Source of the DNA: Deltaproteobacteria bacterium
GTDB lineage: Bacteria; Myxococcota_A; Polyangia; Haliangiales; Haliangiaceae
Direction of reading: 5' to 3'
Assembly: GCA_019237945.1 (NCBI GenBank)
Contig: JAFAOG010000134.1
Span: forward strand, 1-61,130
Length of the DNA stretch: 61,130 nt
Under the pieces are notes generated by a model. The model saw nothing but the letters and a program-made list of their open reading frames with translations, had not been told where the DNA came from and searched no databases. Positions 42,587 through 53,616 of the stretch are shown one piece after another (the stretch's first letter is position 1; each line of letters starts with the position of its first letter). The position numbers and the translations under genes were made by a program.

Positions 42587-42643
42587 CCGATCGAAAACTC
42601 GTACGAATGCTCGTTCGAACGGCGGTTCGTACGGATTCTCTGG
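42587..42643. repeat. 57-bp direct repeat, copy 2, containing a perfect 34-bp dyad
   Basis: Identical to copy 1 except for one base (C for T at 42623) in the spacer between the inner and right arms. The dyad core is 42600-42633. The similarity continues weakly for a further ~12 bp downstream (TCTGG...TACCA). Confidence 0.8.
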
Positions 42644-42732
42644 GGTGGAGTACCACCGAAGACCGGAGCGACGAGCAAGACCGAAGCGGAGCGGCGCCGA
42701 AGCGGTCGTCGACGCGGGACAGGCGGTGCGCG

Positions 42733-43611
<879 letters not shown>

Positions 43612-43650
43612 GCCGTCTGACCGGCTGCGACCGGGCGTATCCTCCGCGAC

Positions 43651-44910
43651 ATGAAGACGCTCGCCCTGCTGCTCGCCCTTGCCGCGACCGCGCATGCCGA
43701 TGACTTTGCCGCCCGGGCGAAGAAGCTGCAGCAGGAGGCGATCGTGGTGGATACGCACCTCGACGCGCCCGATCAGCTGTCGGGGAAGTGGGCGGATGTC
43801 AGCGTGCGCGGGGCGACCGACCACTTCGACCTGCCGCGCGCGCGCGAGGGTGGGCTGACCGCGCCGTTCTTCTCGATCTATGTGTCGGCGGCGTATGCGG
43901 ATGCGGGCGGGGCCGCGCGGCGCGCGCTCGAGCTGATCGATCTGACTCACCGGGTGGTCGACGAGCATCCGAAGGACATGGTGCTCGCGGCGAGCGTGGC
44001 GGAGATTCGTGCGGCGAAGAAGGCGGGGAAGCTGGCGATCCTGATGGGGATCGAGGGCGGGCATGCGATCGAGGATTCGCTGGGGGTGTTGCGGCAGATG
44101 TACCGGGCGGGCGTGCGCTACATGACGCTGACGCACACGAACACGAACCACTGGGCGGATTCGTCGGGGCCGTTTTATCTGCCCGACTTCGATCCGAAGG
44201 CGAGCTACGTGCACGGTGGGCTGACGGACTTCGGCAAGGCCGTCGTGAAGGAGATGAACCGCATCGGGATGATCGTGGACATCTCGCATGTGAGCGATCA
44301 GACCGTCGATGCGGTGCTCGAGGTGTCGCGGGCGCCGGTGATGGCGTCGCACAGCTCGTGTCGCGCGTTGAACGAAGGGATGCCGCGCGATCTGACCGAT
44401 GATCAGATCAAGCGGATCGCGGCGAAGGGCGGCGTTGTCATGATCAACATCGGGTCGGCGTTTCTGGATCCGGATGTGTACAAGGAGTTTCAGGCGGCGC
44501 TCGCGAAGATCAAGCCCGAGTATCTGGCGCTGAAGAAGAAGTATGCGAAGTCGCCGCTCGAGCTGCAGAAGCATGCGCGTGGGTTGATGGAGAAGCTGCC
44601 GCGCAAGCGGGCGTCGTGGACGAAGGTCGTCGATCACATCGAGCACGTGATGCAGGTGGCGGGTGAGGATGCGGTGGGGTTGGGGACCGACTTCGACGGG
44701 ATCAGCGATGCGCCCGAGGGGCTGGATGACTACTCGATGCTCCCGAAGATCACAGAGGAGCTGCTGCGGCGGGGGCACAGCGAGGCGCAGGTCAAGAAGG
44801 TGCTGGGCGAGAACTTCCTGGCGTTTTTCGCGCGGGTGGAGGCGGTCCGGGACTCGCTGAGTGGGGAGGCACCTCAAGTAACGAACTGTTGCGGTGCTGG
44901 ACAGCGGTGA
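43651..44910 (+). CDS. Membrane dipeptidase (peptidase family M19)
   Basis: A 419-residue protein with a signal peptide (MKTLALLLALAATAHA). The binuclear zinc site of the renal-dipeptidase family is visible: THLD (His and Asp, ~36-39), IEGGHAIE (bridging Glu), DISHVSD and ASHSSCRALN. The substrate-binding region near the end is VGLGTDFDGISDAPEGL. These enzymes cut dipeptides, including those with D-amino acids, in the periplasm. Four Cys near the C-terminus (TNCCGAG) are unusual. It is divergent from the TonB-like gene and is followed by the RND pump 27 bp later. Confidence 0.92.
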   Translation: MKTLALLLALAATAHADDFAARAKKLQQEAIVVDTHLDAPDQLSGKWADVSVRGATDHFDLPRAREGGLTAPFFSIYVSAAYADAGGAARRALELIDLTHRVVDEHPKDMVLAASVAEIRAAKKAGKLAILMGIEGGHAIEDSLGVLRQMYRAGVRYMTLTHTNTNHWADSSGPFYLPDFDPKASYVHGGLTDFGKAVVKEMNRIGMIVDISHVSDQTVDAVLEVSRAPVMASHSSCRALNEGMPRDLTDDQIKRIAAKGGVVMINIGSAFLDPDVYKEFQAALAKIKPEYLALKKKYAKSPLELQKHARGLMEKLPRKRASWTKVVDHIEHVMQVAGEDAVGLGTDFDGISDAPEGLDDYSMLPKITEELLRRGHSEAQVKKVLGENFLAFFARVEAVRDSLSGEAPQVTNCCGAGQR

Positions 44911-44937
44911 CGGGAGGAGCACACTGGGCGAGTTTCC

Positions 44938-47900
44938 ATGTGGTTGATTCGCATCGCGCTGCGCAAGCCGTACACGTTCGTCGTGATGGCGATGCTGATC
45001 GCGATCGGCGGCGTGCTCAGCGTGCGCAAGACGCCGACCGACATCTTCCCGTCGATCGATATCCCCGTGATCTCGGTGCTGTGGAACTACGGCGGGCTCG
45101 CGCCCGACGAGATGGAGAAGCGGGTCACGAACAGCTTCGAGCGGTACCTGACGACGATCGTCAGCGACATCGACCACATCGAGAGCCAGACGCTGACCGG
45201 CCGCGCGATCATCAAGATCTACCTGCAGCCCGGCAGTAATGTTTCGCAGGCGATCGCGCAGACGACGGCGGTCGCGCAGAGCGCGGTGCGCCAGATGCCG
45301 CCCGGTGCGACTCCGCCGCTGATCATGCAGTACAGCGCGACCAGCGTGCCGATCATGATGATCGCGCTCGAGACGGACACGCTGAGCGAGCAGCAGCTGT
45401 TCGACTACGGCATCTACTTCGTCCGCAACGAGCTCGCGACGATTCCGGGCACGCAGATCCCGTATCCGTACGGCGGCAAGCAGCGCCAGATCATGGTCGA
45501 CATAGACCCGCAGAAGCTGCACGGGTTGGGGCTGTCGCCACGCGACATCCAGACCGCGATCGGCGAGCAGAACGTCGCGCTCCCGACCGGCACCGCGAAG
45601 ATGGGCGTCAACGAGTACCAGGTCGCGATGCAGTCGACGCCCGATACGCTCGACGAGCTCGCGTCGATTCCGATCAAGACCGTCAACGGCAAGACGCTGT
45701 ACCTGCGCGATGTCGCGAACGTGCGCGATGGCGCGATCCCGCAGACGAACATGGTGCACGTCGAGGGCAAGCGGTCGGTGCTGATGGTGATCCTGAAGAA
45801 CGGCGATGCGTCGACGCTCGACGTCGCCGATGCGGTGAAGGCCGCGCTGCCGCGGGCGCTCGATCGGCTGCCGAAGGAGGCGCGCGGTCACCTGAGCGTG
45901 AAGGTCATGTTCGATCAGTCGGTGTTCGTGCGCGGCTCGATCGAGGGCGTCGTGCGCGAGGCGCTGATCGCGGCGGGGCTCACCGGCCTGATGATCTTGA
46001 TGTTCCTCGGCAGCTGGCGCTCGACGATCACCGTGATCGTGTCGATCCCGCTGTCGATCATGTTCTCGGTCGTCATGCTGCATCTACTCGGGCAGACGCT
46101 CAACGTGATGACGCTCGGCGGGTTGGCGCTCGCGGTCGGCGTGCTCGTCGACGACGCGACGGTCGCGATCGAGAACATCCATCGCAACATCGGCCAGCGA
46201 AAGCCGTTCGTGCAGGCGATCACCGACGGTGCGATGCAGATCGCGGTGCCGGCGCTCGTGTCGACGCTGTGCATCTGCATCGTGTTCGCGCCGATCGCGT
46301 TTCTGACCGGCGCCGCGAAGTCGCTGTTCGTGCCGCTCGCGCTCGCGGTCGTGTTCGCGATGCTGATGTCGTACGTGCTGTCGCGAACGCTCGTACCGAC
46401 GATGGTGCATTACCTACTCGCGAAGGAAGCCGCGCACGGCCACACGCCGAACGGGTTCACGGCGTGGTTCGATCGCCAGTTCGACCGGCTGCGCACCGCG
46501 TACGGGCGGTGGCTCGCGTGGTCGCTGCAGCATCGCGCGTTCGTGTCGGTGTCGTTCCTCGCGTTCGTCGCGGGCTCGATGCTGCTCGTGACGATGCTCG
46601 GCCGCGACTTCTTCCCGACCGTCGACGCCGGCCTGATCAAGCTCCACGTCCGCGGCAACCCCGGGACGCGCATCGAGGAGACCGAGAAGCGCATCGCGAA
46701 CATCGAACGCACGATCCGCGGCGTCATTCCCGGCCGGCAGATCGACTCGATGATCGACATCCTCGGCACGCCGTACTCGAGCATCAACATGTCGCTCAGC
46801 GAGGGCGCGCTGATCTCGTCGGCGGATGCGCAGATTCTGATCTCGCTCAAGCCGGGCCACGCGCCGACCGCCGACTACATGCGCGCGCTGCGCGCGAAGC
46901 TGCGGACGACGTACCCCGAGACCCAGTTCTTCTTCCTCGCCCCCGACATCTCGACGCAGGTGCTCAATTTCGGACTCGCGGCCCCGATCGATCTCGAGGT
47001 CGTCGGGCCGATCGGCAGCGAGGACAAGACGCTCGCGTTCGCCGAGGAGCTCAAGGCGAAGGTGGCGAAGGTCGAGGGCGCCGCCGACGTGCACCTCGCG
47101 CAGGTGACGAACGAGCCATCGCTGTCGGTCAAGGTCGATCGCACGATGGCGCAGCAATCCGGGCTCTCGGAGCGCGATGTCGCGAGTGACCTGCTCGTGT
47201 CGCTCGCGTCGTCGGGGCAGGTCGCGCCGACGTACTGGCTCGATCGCCGCGGCGTCCAGTACCTGGTCGCGGTGCAGACGCCGCAGTACGAGATCGATTC
47301 GGTCGATGCGCTGCGTGCGACGCCGATCGCGACCGGCGGCACGCCGCAGACGCTCGGCAACCTCGCGACGATCTCGCGCACGACGACGCCGGTGAACATC
47401 ACGCACTACAACATCGCGCGCACGTTCGACGTGCAGGCCAACGTCGCCGACACCGATCTCGGCGCCGTCAGCGATCGCATCCGCGCGGTCGTCGCGGACA
47501 TGCAGAAGCACGCGCCGCCCGGCACGCGCGTCACCGTCAAGGGCCAGGCGCAGAGCATGGACACGTCGTTCGGCGGCCTCGAGTCCGGCCTCGTGTTCGC
47601 GGTGCTGTTCGTCTACCTGCTGCTCGTCGTCAACTTCCAGAGCTGGATGGATCCGTTCATCATCCTGATGGCGCTGCCGGGCGCGCTCGCCGGCATCGTG
47701 TGGCTGCTGTTCTTGACCGGCACCACGCTCTCGGTGCCGGCGCTGATCGGCGCGATCATGTGCGTCGGTGTCGCGACGGCGAACTCGATCCTCGTCGTGT
47801 CGTTCGCGAACGAGCAGCGCGAGCTTCGAGGTGCGCAGGGAGCCGCGCTCGCGGCCGGCATGACGCGCCTGCGCCCCGTGATGATGACGGCCGCCGCGAT

Positions 47901-48108
47901 GATCATCGGCATGATCCCGATGGCGACCGGGTTCGGCGAGGGCGGCGAGCAGAACGCCCCGCTCGGCCGCGCCGTGATCGGCGGCCTCGGCCTCGCGACG
48001 TTGACGACGCTGTTCTTCGTGCCGGTGATGTACAGCTTGCGCGAAGCGATCCAGCGCGGTCTTTTGAAGCTATACAGACTCGTTACGTTCTGGCGGTACC
48101 TACGATGA
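44938..48108 (+). CDS. RND efflux transporter (AcrB/HAE-1-like)
   Basis: A 1056-residue inner-membrane protein with the RND duplicated topology: one N-terminal helix, a large periplasmic loop, six helices, a second periplasmic loop and five helices. The first loop begins [19 protein letters not shown]. Helix IV carries the proton-relay pair in [16 protein letters not shown]. The later [17 protein letters not shown] helix closes the protein. It pumps drugs, metals or lipids out with protons. The pump precedes its adaptor gene (ATGA overlap), the reverse of the acrAB order. No outer-membrane channel gene is in view. Confidence 0.93.
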   Translation: MWLIRIALRKPYTFVVMAMLIAIGGVLSVRKTPTDIFPSIDIPVISVLWNYGGLAPDEMEKRVTNSFERYLTTIVSDIDHIESQTLTGRAIIKIYLQPGSNVSQAIAQTTAVAQSAVRQMPPGATPPLIMQYSATSVPIMMIALETDTLSEQQLFDYGIYFVRNELATIPGTQIPYPYGGKQRQIMVDIDPQKLHGLGLSPRDIQTAIGEQNVALPTGTAKMGVNEYQVAMQSTPDTLDELASIPIKTVNGKTLYLRDVANVRDGAIPQTNMVHVEGKRSVLMVILKNGDASTLDVADAVKAALPRALDRLPKEARGHLSVKVMFDQSVFVRGSIEGVVREALIAAGLTGLMILMFLGSWRSTITVIVSIPLSIMFSVVMLHLLGQTLNVMTLGGLALAVGVLVDDATVAIENIHRNIGQRKPFVQAITDGAMQIAVPALVSTLCICIVFAPIAFLTGAAKSLFVPLALAVVFAMLMSYVLSRTLVPTMVHYLLAKEAAHGHTPNGFTAWFDRQFDRLRTAYGRWLAWSLQHRAFVSVSFLAFVAGSMLLVTMLGRDFFPTVDAGLIKLHVRGNPGTRIEETEKRIANIERTIRGVIPGRQIDSMIDILGTPYSSINMSLSEGALISSADAQILISLKPGHAPTADYMRALRAKLRTTYPETQFFFLAPDISTQVLNFGLAAPIDLEVVGPIGSEDKTLAFAEELKAKVAKVEGAADVHLAQVTNEPSLSVKVDRTMAQQSGLSERDVASDLLVSLASSGQVAPTYWLDRRGVQYLVAVQTPQYEIDSVDALRATPIATGGTPQTLGNLATISRTTTPVNITHYNIARTFDVQANVADTDLGAVSDRIRAVVADMQKHAPPGTRVTVKGQAQSMDTSFGGLESGLVFAVLFVYLLLVVNFQSWMDPFIILMALPGALAGIVWLLFLTGTTLSVPALIGAIMCVGVATANSILVVSFANEQRELRGAQGAALAAGMTRLRPVMMTAAAMIIGMIPMATGFGEGGEQNAPLGRAVIGGLGLATLTTLFFVPVMYSLREAIQRGLLKLYRLVTFWRYLR

Positions 48109-49373
48109 CGACGCAGTCCAACGACGATCTCGGATTCGAGCTCCCCGGCCCCGTGAAGTCTTCGCGGACGCGCGTCGCGGTCGTGCTCGGCGCGATCGTC
48201 GTCGTCGCGTTCGTGGTCGGCTACACGCAGCATCACCGCAGCGCCGCGCAGGGCGCGACGGTCCCGACGGCCGGCGACGACACGAGCGCGCTCCGCGTCG
48301 AGGTCGTCAAGCCGAAGATGCTCGCGAGCGATCGCGCGCTCGAGCTCGCCGGCACGATCAAGCCGCTCGAGGAGACGAAGCTCTACCCGCGCACGTCGGG
48401 CTACGTGCGCCGCTGGCTCGTCGACATCGGCGACAAGGTGAAAGAGGGCCAGCTTCTCGCCGAAATCGACACGCCCGAGCTCGACGCGCAGATCAGCCAA
48501 GCGCGCGCGCAACTCGCGGCGGCGCAGGCGGCCGTCAAGCAGGCGGTCGCGAACCGTGACTACACGCGGTCGTCGTCGAACCGCTACGAGACGCTCGCGC
48601 AGCAGCAGCTCGTCTCGAAGTCGCAGGTCGAGCAGCAGCAGGCCGCCGCCGCGACCGGCGATGCGAACCTCGCCGCCGCGCAGTCGAACGTCAGCGCCGC
48701 CGATGCAAACCTGCGCCGCCTGCTCGACAGCAAGTCGTTCGCAAACGTCACGGCGCCGTTCGCTGGCACGATCACGACGCGCACGATCGACCGCGGCTCG
48801 CTCGTCGCCGACAACGGCACGACGCCGATGTTCACGCTCGTCGCGACCGACCCGGTGCGCGTGTTCATCGACGTCCCGCAGACCGTCGCGCCGAGCATCA
48901 CGTCGGGCACGACCGCGACGATCTCCGTGCGCGAGTACGGCGGCCGCGTGTTCACCGGCAAGGTCACCCGCGCGGCCGGCGCCCTCGATCCTTCGCTGCA
49001 CACGATGCAGACCGAGATCCAGGTCCCCAACGGCGACGGTGCGCTGCTGCCGGGGATGTTCTGCACGGCGGCGATCACGCTGCCCGTGCCGCACAACGTC
49101 GTCGAGATCCCGGCGACCGCGCTGTACAGCGATGCGCAGGGCCTCCGCGTGGCGACGGTCGACGCGCAGAACAAGATCCACTACGTGCCGATCACGATCG
49201 AGCGCGATACCGGCGCCACGCTGTGGGTCGCGACCGGGCTCGCCGGCGAGGAGCGCGTCGTCAAGATCGCGGTCAGCACGCTCGCCGAGGGCGATATCGT
49301 CGAGGCGAAGCTCGCGGCGGGATCCGCGGCCGGCTCTCCGGCGGGCTCGGCCGCCCGATCCGGATCAAAATAG
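48105..49373 (+). CDS. RND periplasmic adaptor (membrane fusion protein)
   Basis: A 422-residue protein. An N-terminal membrane helix (VAVVLGAIVVVAFVVGY) is followed by the biotinyl-lipoyl-like half (SGYVRRWLVDIGDKVKEGQLLAEIDTPELDAQ), a coiled-coil hairpin (~125-185), the second lipoyl half (VTAPFAGTITTRTIDRGSLV) and beta-barrel domains. The C-terminus is an Ala/Gly/Ser tail. It links the pump to an outer-membrane channel. The start overlaps the pump's TGA. Its last 9 bp overlap the end of the SRAP-like gene on the opposite strand. Confidence 0.92.
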   Translation: MTTQSNDDLGFELPGPVKSSRTRVAVVLGAIVVVAFVVGYTQHHRSAAQGATVPTAGDDTSALRVEVVKPKMLASDRALELAGTIKPLEETKLYPRTSGYVRRWLVDIGDKVKEGQLLAEIDTPELDAQISQARAQLAAAQAAVKQAVANRDYTRSSSNRYETLAQQQLVSKSQVEQQQAAAATGDANLAAAQSNVSAADANLRRLLDSKSFANVTAPFAGTITTRTIDRGSLVADNGTTPMFTLVATDPVRVFIDVPQTVAPSITSGTTATISVREYGGRVFTGKVTRAAGALDPSLHTMQTEIQVPNGDGALLPGMFCTAAITLPVPHNVVEIPATALYSDAQGLRVATVDAQNKIHYVPITIERDTGATLWVATGLAGEERVVKIAVSTLAEGDIVEAKLAAGSAAGSPAGSAARSGSK

Positions 49374-50003
49374 CTCGCGCTGATTCGGATTGCCGATCGG
49401 CTCGACGCACTTCGGGTCGTCGTGCTCGGCGTTCGCCATCCAGGTCGTCACGTGGTCTGCGCGCCAACCGTCGAGAGCGCGCGGCGCACACAGCGGCATC
49501 GCGGCGTCGGGCGAGCCCGAGAGCCAGGCGTCGTAGCAGGCCTCGTCGATCACGATCGGCATCGGCTCGCTGACGCGCGTGACGAGCGGCTCGCCGGTGA
49601 GCAGCGCGAAGCTCGCGACGTCGTCGTCCTGGTTTGTCGCCCACACGCCCGCGAATGCGATCACGCGGCGCGGCTCGGGGTGAAACCACACTGGCTGCTT
49701 GAGCGCGTTCCACGCAAAGCAGCCGTCGGCGAGCACGAGGCAGCGCTGCTTCTTGAACGCGTCGCGCAACAGCGGGGTCGCCGCGACCGCCTCGAGCGGG
49801 GCCGCGTGGACCATCGGCGGGCGCTTGCCTCCATGGCCCTGCCAGCGAGGCAGCAGACCCCAGCGGAGCTTGGTCAGCTCGCGCTTGCCGCGCACGACCC
49901 AGGCATCCTGGCCGGGCGCGATGTTGTAGCGAACCTCGGGTGTGCCGTCGACGAAGGGGCCGTCGAGGGTCGTCAGGGTCAAGCGCGGCTCGTGCCGGGC
50001 CAT
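49365..50003 (-). CDS. SRAP-fold protein (HMCES/YedK family) without the catalytic residues
   Basis: A 212-residue protein. The SRAP fold is clear from VRYNIAPGQDAWVV, LRWGLLPRW, the FKKQRCLVLADGCFAWN segment and a MPIVIDEACYDAWLSG helix. SRAP proteins form a covalent link to abasic sites in single-stranded DNA through Cys2 (MCGR start), helped by a Glu (YEW) and a His (H-x-R-M-P). Here the protein starts MARHEP with no Cys2; the Glu is Ala (FAWN) and the His is absent (VSEPMP). No MCGR-encoding sequence exists upstream. It therefore lacks the known chemistry. It is divergent from the zinc-ribbon gene. Confidence 0.82.
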   Translation of the reverse strand: MARHEPRLTLTTLDGPFVDGTPEVRYNIAPGQDAWVVRGKRELTKLRWGLLPRWQGHGGKRPPMVHAAPLEAVAATPLLRDAFKKQRCLVLADGCFAWNALKQPVWFHPEPRRVIAFAGVWATNQDDDVASFALLTGEPLVTRVSEPMPIVIDEACYDAWLSGSPDAAMPLCAPRALDGWRADHVTTWMANAEHDDPKCVEPIGNPNQRELF

Positions 50004-50051
50004 CCCCAACCATACCCAGCTGAGTGTCAGATGCACCTGATACAAGGCCGT

Positions 50052-50243
50052 ATGGAGCGATTTCCACGCGGCACGCTGCCTCCGAAGGCGTTTGCCGCCG
50101 TCGTGAACCAGCGGAAGGGCATCGACCCGGCGCGCGATCTCGACTTCTCGACCACCTGCCCGAACTGTTCGGCGCAGATGCTCCCGGAGCACGCGCACTA
50201 CCGGTGCCCGGCGTGCGGCTACCGCGATTCGTCGTCGTTCTGA
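50052..50243 (+). CDS. Small zinc-ribbon protein
   Basis: A 63-residue protein (70 if the upstream in-frame ATG at 50031 is used). The C-terminal half has two CxxC pairs (CPNC...CPAC, ~41-59), a rubredoxin-like zinc ribbon, ending YRDSSSF. The start at 50052 has an AAGG sequence 4-5 bases upstream. Such mini zinc-ribbon proteins often bind nucleic acid or another protein; no specific role is known. Its 3' end overlaps the convergent symporter gene by 25 bp. Confidence 0.72.
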   Translation: MERFPRGTLPPKAFAAVVNQRKGIDPARDLDFSTTCPNCSAQMLPEHAHYRCPACGYRDSSSF

Positions 50244-51505
50244 AGCTCACGCGCTAGCTGCTCACGATCGAGATCGCCGCACCATCGCGAGACGACGAGC
50301 GTGGCGACTCCGTTGCCGATCACGTTCGTCAGCGATCGCGCCTCGGACATGAAGCGATCGATGCCGAGGATCAGCGCGAGGCCCGCGACCGGCACCTCGT
50401 TGTGGAACGCCTCGAGCGTCGCGGCGAGCGCGACGAAGCCGCTGCCGGTCACGCCCGCCGCGCCCTTCGACGTCAGCAGCGCGACGCCGAGCAGCGCGAG
50501 CTGCGATCCGAGCGACAGGTCGTGGTTGGTCGCCTGCGCGACGAAGATCGCGCCCATCGTGATGTAGATCGCCGTGCCGTCGAGGTTGAACGAGTAGCCG
50601 GCCGGTACGACGAGACCGACGGTGCGCTTCGCGGCGCCGAGCCGCTCGAGCTTCTCCATCATCCGCGGCAGCACCGACTCGGACGACGACGTGCCGAGCA
50701 CGATGAACAGCTCCTGCTTGATGTAGCGGATGAACCGGAAGATCGAGAAGCCGTGGATGCGCGCGACGAGACCGAGCACGCCGATGATGAAGATCAGGCA
50801 CGTGCCGTAGAAGCAGCCCATCAGCTCGGCGAGCGACGCGAGGCTGCCGAGGCCGTACTTCGAGATCGTCACCTGCATCGCGCCCATCGCTCCGAGCGGC
50901 GCGAGCTGCATGATCATCGCGACGATCTCGAACACGACCTTGCCGGCGCGCTCGATCGCTTCGGCGCGCGCACCGATCCGTTGCATCGCGACGCCGACGA
51001 GGATCGCGATCAACAGCACCGACAGCACGTGGCTGCCACCGAGGTCCGGAATGAGGTCGAGGACGAAGTTCGACTTCGGTTGCTTGCCGAGGAAGGCCGC
51101 AACCTTCTCTGCATCGGCCGGCGTCAGCGACTTGTGGAGGCCGGCGCCCGGTGAGACGAGGTTCACGATGATGAGGCCAATCACCAGGGCCACCGTCGAC
51201 GCGACCTCGAAGTAGAGCAGGGCGAGGCCGCCCGCCTTGCCGACCTGCTTGAGCGAGTGCGTGCCCGCGATTCCGACGACGACCGTGCAGAAGATCAACG
51301 GCGCGATCGTCATCTTGACGAGCTTGATGAAGCCCTGCGCGAGCGGCTCGAAGTAGTCCGCGGCGCCGGGCGCGAGTGCTCCGACCAGCACGCCGATCGC
51401 GATGCCGACGAGAACGCGAAAATACAGCGTCCGGATGAATCCGAGCTTTTCTGAGGCTTGTCCGGGACGCACTGTTTCGACGACAATAGCCTCAGCTTCG
51501 GTCAT
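50219..51505 (-). CDS. Dicarboxylate/amino acid:cation symporter (DAACS family)
   Basis: A 428-residue membrane protein of the GltP/DctA family. Signatures are [17 protein letters not shown] (TM3), the serine-rich hairpin [37 protein letters not shown] (TM7, NLDGT) and the second hairpin [17 protein letters not shown] with ion-binding Asp later in [22 protein letters not shown]. It takes up C4-dicarboxylates or acidic amino acids with Na+ or H+. The N-terminus has a soluble ~25-residue extension ([21 protein letters not shown]). It starts 21 bp from the divergent NeuB-like gene. Confidence 0.93.
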   Translation of the reverse strand: MTEAEAIVVETVRPGQASEKLGFIRTLYFRVLVGIAIGVLVGALAPGAADYFEPLAQGFIKLVKMTIAPLIFCTVVVGIAGTHSLKQVGKAGGLALLYFEVASTVALVIGLIIVNLVSPGAGLHKSLTPADAEKVAAFLGKQPKSNFVLDLIPDLGGSHVLSVLLIAILVGVAMQRIGARAEAIERAGKVVFEIVAMIMQLAPLGAMGAMQVTISKYGLGSLASLAELMGCFYGTCLIFIIGVLGLVARIHGFSIFRFIRYIKQELFIVLGTSSSESVLPRMMEKLERLGAAKRTVGLVVPAGYSFNLDGTAIYITMGAIFVAQATNHDLSLGSQLALLGVALLTSKGAAGVTGSGFVALAATLEAFHNEVPVAGLALILGIDRFMSEARSLTNVIGNGVATLVVSRWCGDLDREQLARELQNDDESR

Positions 51506-51526
51506 GCTTGGCCGAAACAGGGGGCA

Positions 51527-52216
51527 ATGCGGGTGATCGACTTTGGAAGGCCGGTCGGGGCGGCACATCCCCCGTTCATCATCGCTGCGCTCGATTGCCG
51601 TGAGCTGGGGACGCTCGAGAGGGCGCTCGCGGCCGTCGACGTGGCCGCCGACAGCAAGGTCGACGCGATCAAGCTCGCGCGCCTGCCGTCGGGCTGGGCG
51701 CCGCAGCTGTTCGCGCGCGCCGAGCGTCGCAACCTGATGATGCTCGCGACCGCACTCGACGAAGAGCAGATCTCGCGCCTCGACTGGATGGGCGCGCCCG
51801 CGTTCTACCTCGTGTTCGACTGGTCGGATCTCGAGCTCGTCGCGCGTGCGGCGCAGACCGGCAAGCCGATCGTGATGCAGGTCGGCACGGCGAGCGAAGC
51901 GGAGCTCGCCGAGATCGTCGCGACGGCTCGCGCGAACGGCACGGGCGGCATCGTCCTCGTGCAGAGCGTGATCGACGTCGAGCTCGAAGGTCTCGAGGCG
52001 CTGCGCCGTCACGGCGCCGTCGTCGGGATCGCGGATCGGTCGCGCGGGGTGCAGATCCCGCGCGCGGCGATCGCGAGTGGCGTGCCGGTGATCGAGAAGC
52101 GGTTCGTGCTGCGCGGCGACGATTTGCTGTGCCCGAAAGAGGTCGGCGAGGTCGTGCAGGACTGCGAGCAGCTGTGGGCGTCGATGAGCGACGACCGCCG
52201 CTGGGCATTCAACTAA
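51527..52216 (+). CDS. NeuB-like TIM-barrel protein (divergent)
   Basis: A 229-residue protein that follows the N-acetylneuraminate-synthase barrel in outline: [18 protein letters not shown] after the first strand (NeuB: GADAVKFQ), [51 protein letters not shown] (NeuB: VPAFKI-S-D...TGKPVILSTG), then [23 protein letters not shown]. The NeuB HxC/PEP-binding residues and SAF domain are not obvious. It is therefore probably a related aldolase or a non-catalytic homologue. The start is the ATG at 51527; no sialic-acid genes are near. Confidence 0.6.
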   Translation: MRVIDFGRPVGAAHPPFIIAALDCRELGTLERALAAVDVAADSKVDAIKLARLPSGWAPQLFARAERRNLMMLATALDEEQISRLDWMGAPAFYLVFDWSDLELVARAAQTGKPIVMQVGTASEAELAEIVATARANGTGGIVLVQSVIDVELEGLEALRRHGAVVGIADRSRGVQIPRAAIASGVPVIEKRFVLRGDDLLCPKEVGEVVQDCEQLWASMSDDRRWAFN

Positions 52217-52225
52217 GCTCGCCGT

Positions 52226-52462
52226 GTGAACCACCCGAGCATGACCTCGAACGGGCGCCGCATCGCGGGCCTGATCGGGATCCTGATCGCGTTCGCGCTG
52301 CCCAAGCGGGTCGAGTGCGGCTATCCAGGCGGCACGTGCGAGCGCGTCGTCGATCATCGAACGTGCCGGTCGTACGAGATCGAGCCATTCGGCTTCTTCC
52401 TGCTCGAGAACGTGTTCGACCGCGACATCGGGTTCGCGTACTCGCACGGCGACGACTGCTAA
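52226..52462 (+). CDS. Small membrane-anchored Cys protein
   Basis: A 78-residue protein from the GTG at 52226 (an ATG at 52241 would give 73). One hydrophobic segment ([12 protein letters not shown]) is followed by an extracytoplasmic part with five Cys ([16 protein letters not shown] and a C-terminal DDC). The Cys spacing suggests disulphides. No family recognised. It lies 9 bp after the NeuB-like gene on the same strand. Confidence 0.6.
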   Translation: MNHPSMTSNGRRIAGLIGILIAFALPKRVECGYPGGTCERVVDHRTCRSYEIEPFGFFLLENVFDRDIGFAYSHGDDC

Positions 52463-52500
52463 CTCTTCGTATTGGCGCGCGCCTTGCGACTCATCGCCGT

Positions 52501-53613
52501 ATGGCGAGAATCACCAGTTTCCTGGTTGGCGCCGGCGTGATGTACCTGCTCGACCCGCAGCGCGGTCGCACGCGGCGAGCACGCCTGCAGAGCGCGCTCG
52601 TACACGCTGCGAAGCGGGAGCGCGACCTGCTGAAGCGCGGTCTGCGCGATGCGCGACATCGTGCGAAGGGCGCGAGCGAGCGCGCGCGTCGGGTGTTCTC
52701 CGAGCCGGTGCCGGATGCCGTCGTGCTCGGCCGCATTCGCGCACAGCTCGGCCGCGCGATCGCGCACGCCCGCGCGCTCGACATCGACGTGCGCGACGGC
52801 AAGGCGATCCTCGGCGGCGCGGTGTTGACGGCGGAGGCCGCGACGGTCGTGCGGTGCGTGAAGGCGGTGCCCGGCGTACGCGACGTCGTCGATCGCATGG
52901 AGCGCAAGGTGACGGCGGGCGCGAACCCGGCGCTCGCGACGGAGCCGCATCGCCCGCGCATTCGCTCGTGGACGCCGGCCGCGCAGGTCGGAGCGCTCGG
53001 CGCATCGGCGGCGCTGATCGGCTACGGCCTGCTCAAGCGCGGCGACCTGATCGGCAAGCTCGTCGCGGCGGCGGGCGGTGGGCTCGCGCTGCGCGCCGTG
53101 TTCAACGAGCCGCTGCCCAAGCTCGTCACGCATCGCGCCGAGGTGATGGTGCAGAAGACGGTCGTCGTGCACGCGCCGATCAACAAGGTGTTCGACCTGT
53201 GGAGCCAGCTCGAGAACCTGCCGCGCTTCATGCGGCACGTGCGCGATATCGACCTGCAGGTCGGCGGCACGCGCAGCATGTGGACGGTCGATGGTCCGGC
53301 GGGCACCGCGGTGCACTTCGAGGCCGAGACGATCGAGCTCGAGCCGGATCGCGTGATCGCGTGGCGCACGATCCCGGGCCAGCAGATCGAGCACGAGGGC
53401 CGCGTGAAGTTCGAGGAGCTGCCCGACGACACGACGCGCGTCACGGTTCGCATGACGTACAAGCCGCCGGGCGGCGTGATCGGTCACGCGATCGCGCACA
53501 TCCTCGGCTGGGATCCGAAGTCGCGCATCGACGACGATCTCGTCCGCATGAAGGCGCTGCTCGAGGATCCGAAGCGCCGTCCGCCTCGCGAGCGCTACGC
53601 GCACTATCATTAG
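52501..53613 (+). CDS. BON-domain and SRPBCC-domain protein
   Basis: A 370-residue protein. After a short N-terminal hydrophobic segment ([16 protein letters not shown]) and an Arg-rich stretch, residues ~70-140 form a BON domain ([16 protein letters not shown]...[17 protein letters not shown]), which binds phospholipids. A second hydrophobic patch (~160-190) precedes an SRPBCC/START-like domain (~210-345: [22 protein letters not shown]... [23 protein letters not shown]). The pairing is known from envelope-stress-type proteins in proteobacteria. It starts with the ATG at 52501 and is followed 3 bp later by the Mug gene. Confidence 0.85.
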   Translation: MARITSFLVGAGVMYLLDPQRGRTRRARLQSALVHAAKRERDLLKRGLRDARHRAKGASERARRVFSEPVPDAVVLGRIRAQLGRAIAHARALDIDVRDGKAILGGAVLTAEAATVVRCVKAVPGVRDVVDRMERKVTAGANPALATEPHRPRIRSWTPAAQVGALGASAALIGYGLLKRGDLIGKLVAAAGGGLALRAVFNEPLPKLVTHRAEVMVQKTVVVHAPINKVFDLWSQLENLPRFMRHVRDIDLQVGGTRSMWTVDGPAGTAVHFEAETIELEPDRVIAWRTIPGQQIEHEGRVKFEELPDDTTRVTVRMTYKPPGGVIGHAIAHILGWDPKSRIDDDLVRMKALLEDPKRRPPRERYAHYH

Positions 53614-53616
53614 CGC

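Larger units (their letters stand above)
42363..42732. other. 370-bp intergenic region upstream of the AbrB-type gene
   Basis: No plausible gene. It holds the promoter of the AbrB-type gene and lies downstream of the TonB-like gene. Its main content is a pair of 57-bp repeats with internal dyads (listed separately). Between and after them are the palindrome ACCAGCGCTGGT (42554-42565) and the hairpin GGTGG-AGTA-CCACC (42644-42657). Confidence 0.6.

Noticed and set aside
42489..42643. A CRISPR-like array from the repeated unit
   Set aside because: Only two copies, with a large nested palindrome and one spacer. No cas genes.
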